From Synura sp. LO234KE (lineage: Eukaryota; Sar; Synurophyceae; Synurales; Mallomonadaceae), in assembly GCA_015143735.1 (NCBI GenBank), contig VKHC01000404.1:1-12484 (forward strand): a stretch of DNA of 12,484 bases, in the 5' to 3' direction. Position numbers and translations under genes: made by a program. Below the pieces are notes generated by a model. The model was not told where the DNA came from, made no database searches, and saw only the letters and a program-made list of their open reading frames with translations. The first letter of the stretch is position 1; every line of letters begins with the position of its first letter. Below are positions 10,501-12,484 of this stretch, one piece after another.

Positions 10501-12484
10501 CTTCAACATCAGTTTGGTTCTCCAAGGCTTCTAATATCGCCTCACACATGCCATTCTCGGTGCATATAAGCTGATTTTCTTCGGAACTTTCCGTCACGCA
10601 AAATGTCGCATCGAATATCGCACTCAAAGCTGCGGGTGTTTCGGAGTGATATCCGACCAAATTTACCAGAGCGTCACACACATTCGCCATGAGTAAGCGC
10701 TCAGTGTTACGCTGCAACAACGACATTTTTATCACTACTTCACATCCAGCAATCGCCATGTCAGGGTCCTGTCCGTGCAAATTCAATATTGCGATGGCCA
10801 CAGGACACACACCGAGCTCTGCAAGCAGCTCTAAATTGCTGCCTTCCGCCAACACAGATATTGTCTGGCAAATCACCTCCGTCGCCTCGACATGGTTCAC
10901 GTGGTGGTACACGAGGGCCTCTGCGACGAGCTCACATCCACCATTAGCCGATATACGATCGATTCCTTCATCCACAGCACAGAGTCTCGTTATGGCCGAG
11001 CAGCAGTTCTCGCACAGAAGAGGTACCGATAGGTTGATCCTCAACGCCTGCACCACCGCCTCGCACACGCCTCGTTCCACCAACTGAGTCACATTATCCA
11101 GATAATCTCCACACATATTATCGATCAACAGACAAATGTGAGCAGCGATCTTGGAATTTGCTGAGTGTATTTGAAGCGCTTGGACAATTGGATCAGCAGC
11201 AATAAGCGAGTGCAGTTCTGACTTCAAGCTGTCATTATTCGCCACTAGATTAGCCAAAGAAGCGCATACTTGCTCACATATCGTCTCGCTAGACACGTGG
11301 TTGCGAAATACAGCTACCAACGCAGAACAAGCATTCGCATCACCAAACCGCTCTACATTCTCGTGGTGATTCCCAGATAAGTTCCTCGCGGCCATACACG
11401 CGGCCTCTGCCACCTGCAGGTTGTCCGCATGCACCTCGAGTACCTTGACGACAGCATGACAACCTCCCACTCCTCCTAAACGCGACTTATTTTCCTGTTG
11501 GTTACCTGCCAAGTTCTTCATGCAAAGGCATGCATTTTCACATAGTTCTTCATCCGCCGTGTGCATCTCGAGTATTCGAACCACCAGCTCACATGCACCC
11601 AGGCGCCCGCATCGATCTTTAGCCACGTCATTCTCGTACGATAGATTGTGTAGCGCACGAAAGGCTCCTGCGGACGCTCGCGCATGCTCGGAGTGGTTCT
11701 GCAAGACCAATATAATCGCCTCACATGCGCCTATGGCCAAGAACTCGTCGCGAGAGTGTCCTTGACATATTTGAATCAAATTCGTGATCGCAAGTGTGAC
11801 CGCCACGCACATAAACGCATTGTCCAAATGAATAGTCAGAGCCTTCACCAGACTGCGGAACACCCCGGAGGTCTCCACGATCGCGACGCTTTCCTTCACA
11901 TTGTTCGCTGTGAGGTTTACAATCGCACCGCAGACTGCCATCGCGGTATCCAATATACCAACGTGGAGGTGAAACGCCTTCCCAAGCAAAGCAAACACGT
12001 CGTTCTTCGCAAGGACCGAGGCGTTGGAGGAAACGAGCGCGAGATTGGATATTGCACCGCTGATTTTCTCCGTCACATTTGGAAGAGTGATATGCAAACT
12101 CAAAACATCTACGCACAATTCACAGGCACCCATGAGTCCCAAACGAAATTGATGATCTTGCTCGTATGCCAAGTTCCGTAACGCCAACCCAGAGCTCGCG
12201 CATATGTCTGAATCTACACTGTGTTGTGTGAGAACCTTGAGAATGGTCTCAAAGGCACCTGCTTTGATCATTCTACTTACATTATACGCATTCGTAGACT
12301 GTCTGTCAGGACCGTTTCTGGCAAGACTCGCAATGGCCAACAGAAGTTGCACCTCGGTGCTCACCTTCTTATTCCAAGACCCAAGAAGCGTGACAATAAG
12401 CTCACAAGCTCCAGCAGTTCCAAGAGCCTGTTGATTTTCACTACTATTCAACGTCAATTTGCATATGGCGGACGCGGTAGCAGC
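4502..12484 (-). CDS. Giant armadillo-repeat protein, upstream exon (exon A; 5' end beyond window)
   Basis: The frame is open for 2,661 codons from the right edge to a splice donor. It contains one partial and 60 ARM repeats, usually 42-46 residues each; the 60th is split by the intron. A typical unit is residues 331-374 (about 11494 to 11363), with GGCHAVVKVLEVH as the second part of the helical unit and AEAACMAARNL as the next helix. Conserved columns are Gly-x-Cys-Glu, Ala-Leu-x-x-His and Ala-Cys-x-Ala-Ile. ARM solenoids are known as protein-binding scaffolds; a cytoplasmic scaffold role here is inference, and I recognise no specific orthologue. No signal peptide, membrane span or catalytic domain is visible. 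The frame has no ATG at its right end: nine codons upstream of TTG 12457 already encode a repeat helix (SAICKL), so the true start lies outside. Unspliced reading would add VTELHA and stop at TGA 4481-4483. Calling it an ARM protein is secure; its function is unknown. Confidence 0.93.
5120..6061 (-). repeat. W-loop cassette copy 2
   Basis: The long unit is 5774-5926, again exactly 51 residues with Trp at position 16 (codon 5879-5881) in LLGW, and helix end FLCRH. The preceding unit has GNQQEMG and a two-residue longer linker than usual (24 residues from AL to the conserved helix Leu, against 22 in most units). Later units show GAIANVAVLEES, CVQNIASTN and then CGAVDSLCAGNDQNKIEF, which match copy 3 in order. 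The cassette ends where I can no longer see better-than-average similarity. Confidence 0.7.
8456..8605 (-). repeat. Related long-loop ARM unit without the Trp
   Basis: This unit is 50 residues long and has the enlarged polar loop after the second helix (KRLFRNQNNNSISNN), like LARN and its following loop in cassette copy 1. The position-16 Trp is absent: the local sequence is LLSEN. The next unit has VVRFLATESGARSTLG, resembling VRCLAYDNETRARFG in copy 3. It may be a fifth, decayed cassette; the similarity is weaker and the call is an inference. Confidence 0.45.
9662..9778 (-). repeat. Short degenerate ARM unit (39 residues)
   Basis: The unit starts ERLGPLLCDAVHAH and ends SKLVPFY, four to five residues shorter than its neighbours. 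It lacks the Cys-Glu box, and its second helix is poor (GVFSATDSLGS in place of AC-x-A-I-x-N-L). The preceding unit is also unusual (MTRMSDQLDWDM). This is the weakest place in the solenoid pattern and may be a kink or a domain boundary. The reading frame is intact here, so it is not a frameshift. Confidence 0.5.
11741..12484 (-). repeat. W-loop cassette copy 1 (right-edge copy, 5' part cut off)
   Basis: The long unit is 12269-12421, 51 residues instead of about 43, with Trp at its position 16 (codon 12374-12376) in LLGSW. The preceding partial unit ends ICKLTLNSSENQQALG. In the long unit the second helix ends LARN, followed by an enlarged polar loop (positions 36-48). Following units begin with matches to the other copies: LALRNLAYEQ (compare AVRCLAYDNE in copy 3) and GAISNLALVSS (compare GAIANLAVTDS in copy 4). 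Confidence 0.7.

Larger units (their letters stand above)
1..12484 (-). repeat. Tandem ARM-repeat array, about 92 full plus 2 partial units
   Basis: I divided the conceptual protein by eye at the G-x-x-G-A-C-E box. This gave a partial unit at the right edge, 60 units that begin in exon A (the last one completed across the intron), 32 units in exon B and a partial unit at the left edge. The total of 4,130 codons over about 94 units averages 44 residues. The second helix is commonly AC-x-A-I-x-N-L, and units end N-K-x-x-L-G or N-K-x-x-F-G. The pattern fits ARM rather than HEAT, TPR or LRR. Repeats are conserved only at protein level; I saw no long identical DNA stretches between units, so the array is old. 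The count could shift by one or two at degenerate units. Confidence 0.88.

Noticed and set aside
11721-12116. 131-codon minus-strand ORF in a second frame
   Set aside because: It overlaps the ARM frame on the same strand, has low-complexity Arg/Gly/Cys composition and no continuity with the repeats.
12455-12457. TTG as the start codon of the long ORF
   Set aside because: The frame stays open to the window edge and the nine codons upstream already encode the end of an ARM helix, so this is an internal Leu codon.
1-12484. Bacterial giant gene (as known in some uncultivated bacterial phyla)
   Set aside because: The intron-like junction explains the repeat register precisely, and no ribosome-binding site is visible before ATG 4409: the preceding bases are TATACGCAG and pyrimidines.
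1-12484. Alternative genetic code (stop codons reassigned)
   Set aside because: No TAA, TAG or TGA occurs in the ARM frame of either exon, so nothing requires a non-standard code.
1-12484. CRISPR array, tRNA, rRNA or transposon
   Set aside because: The periodicity is at protein level, about 130 nt per unit with strong DNA divergence. I saw no identical direct repeats with spacers, no terminal inverted repeats and no tRNA-like fold, and coding sequence fills all but 92 nt.

Overview
The whole window is an internal piece of one giant protein-coding gene on the minus strand. It is a tandem armadillo (ARM) repeat solenoid. Reading from the right edge, the frame is open from 12484 down to a GT donor at 4500-4501. 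It resumes at 4409, after a 92-nt intron (4410-4501), and stays open to the left edge. I translated the left part (1-4409) codon by codon and found no stop: 1,469 codons. The right part is 2,661 codons. Neither the true start codon nor the true stop codon is in the window, so the encoded protein is longer than 4,130 residues. No other gene, RNA gene, mobile element or CRISPR array is supported. Residue numbers below count from the first complete codon at the right edge (12482-12484 = residue 1); exon A is residues 1-2661 and exon B is residues 2662-4130.

The intron points to a eukaryote. It has a GT...AG boundary, a pyrimidine-rich 3' end, about 38% GC against roughly 50% in the coding rows I counted, and it joins two half-repeats in phase. 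The code is standard, with no in-frame TAA, TAG or TGA used as sense. A very long exon, one short intron and a giant Cys/His-rich ARM array suggest a microbial eukaryote. The lineage cannot be fixed from this sequence.

Layout, in transcript order: exon A (12484 to 4502) holds one partial and 60 further ARM repeats; the 60th is split by the intron and finished by exon B. Exon B (4409 to 1) holds 32 more repeats and a final partial one. Nearly all units are 42-46 residues long. The repeat core reads roughly GxxGACExVVxALxxH, then a short linker, then VxExACxAIxNLA, then a polar stretch ending NKxxLG or NKxxFG. No kinase, GTPase, LRR, membrane or other non-repeat domain is visible.

The array has a second level of order. 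Four times, a long 51-54-residue repeat with Trp at exactly position 16 (G-x-W or S-G-W) and an enlarged loop follows a repeat containing an NQ(D/Q) motif. The repeats that follow these long units also match in order between copies. This looks like duplication of multi-repeat cassettes rather than simple one-repeat growth. It is the most distinctive structure in the window.
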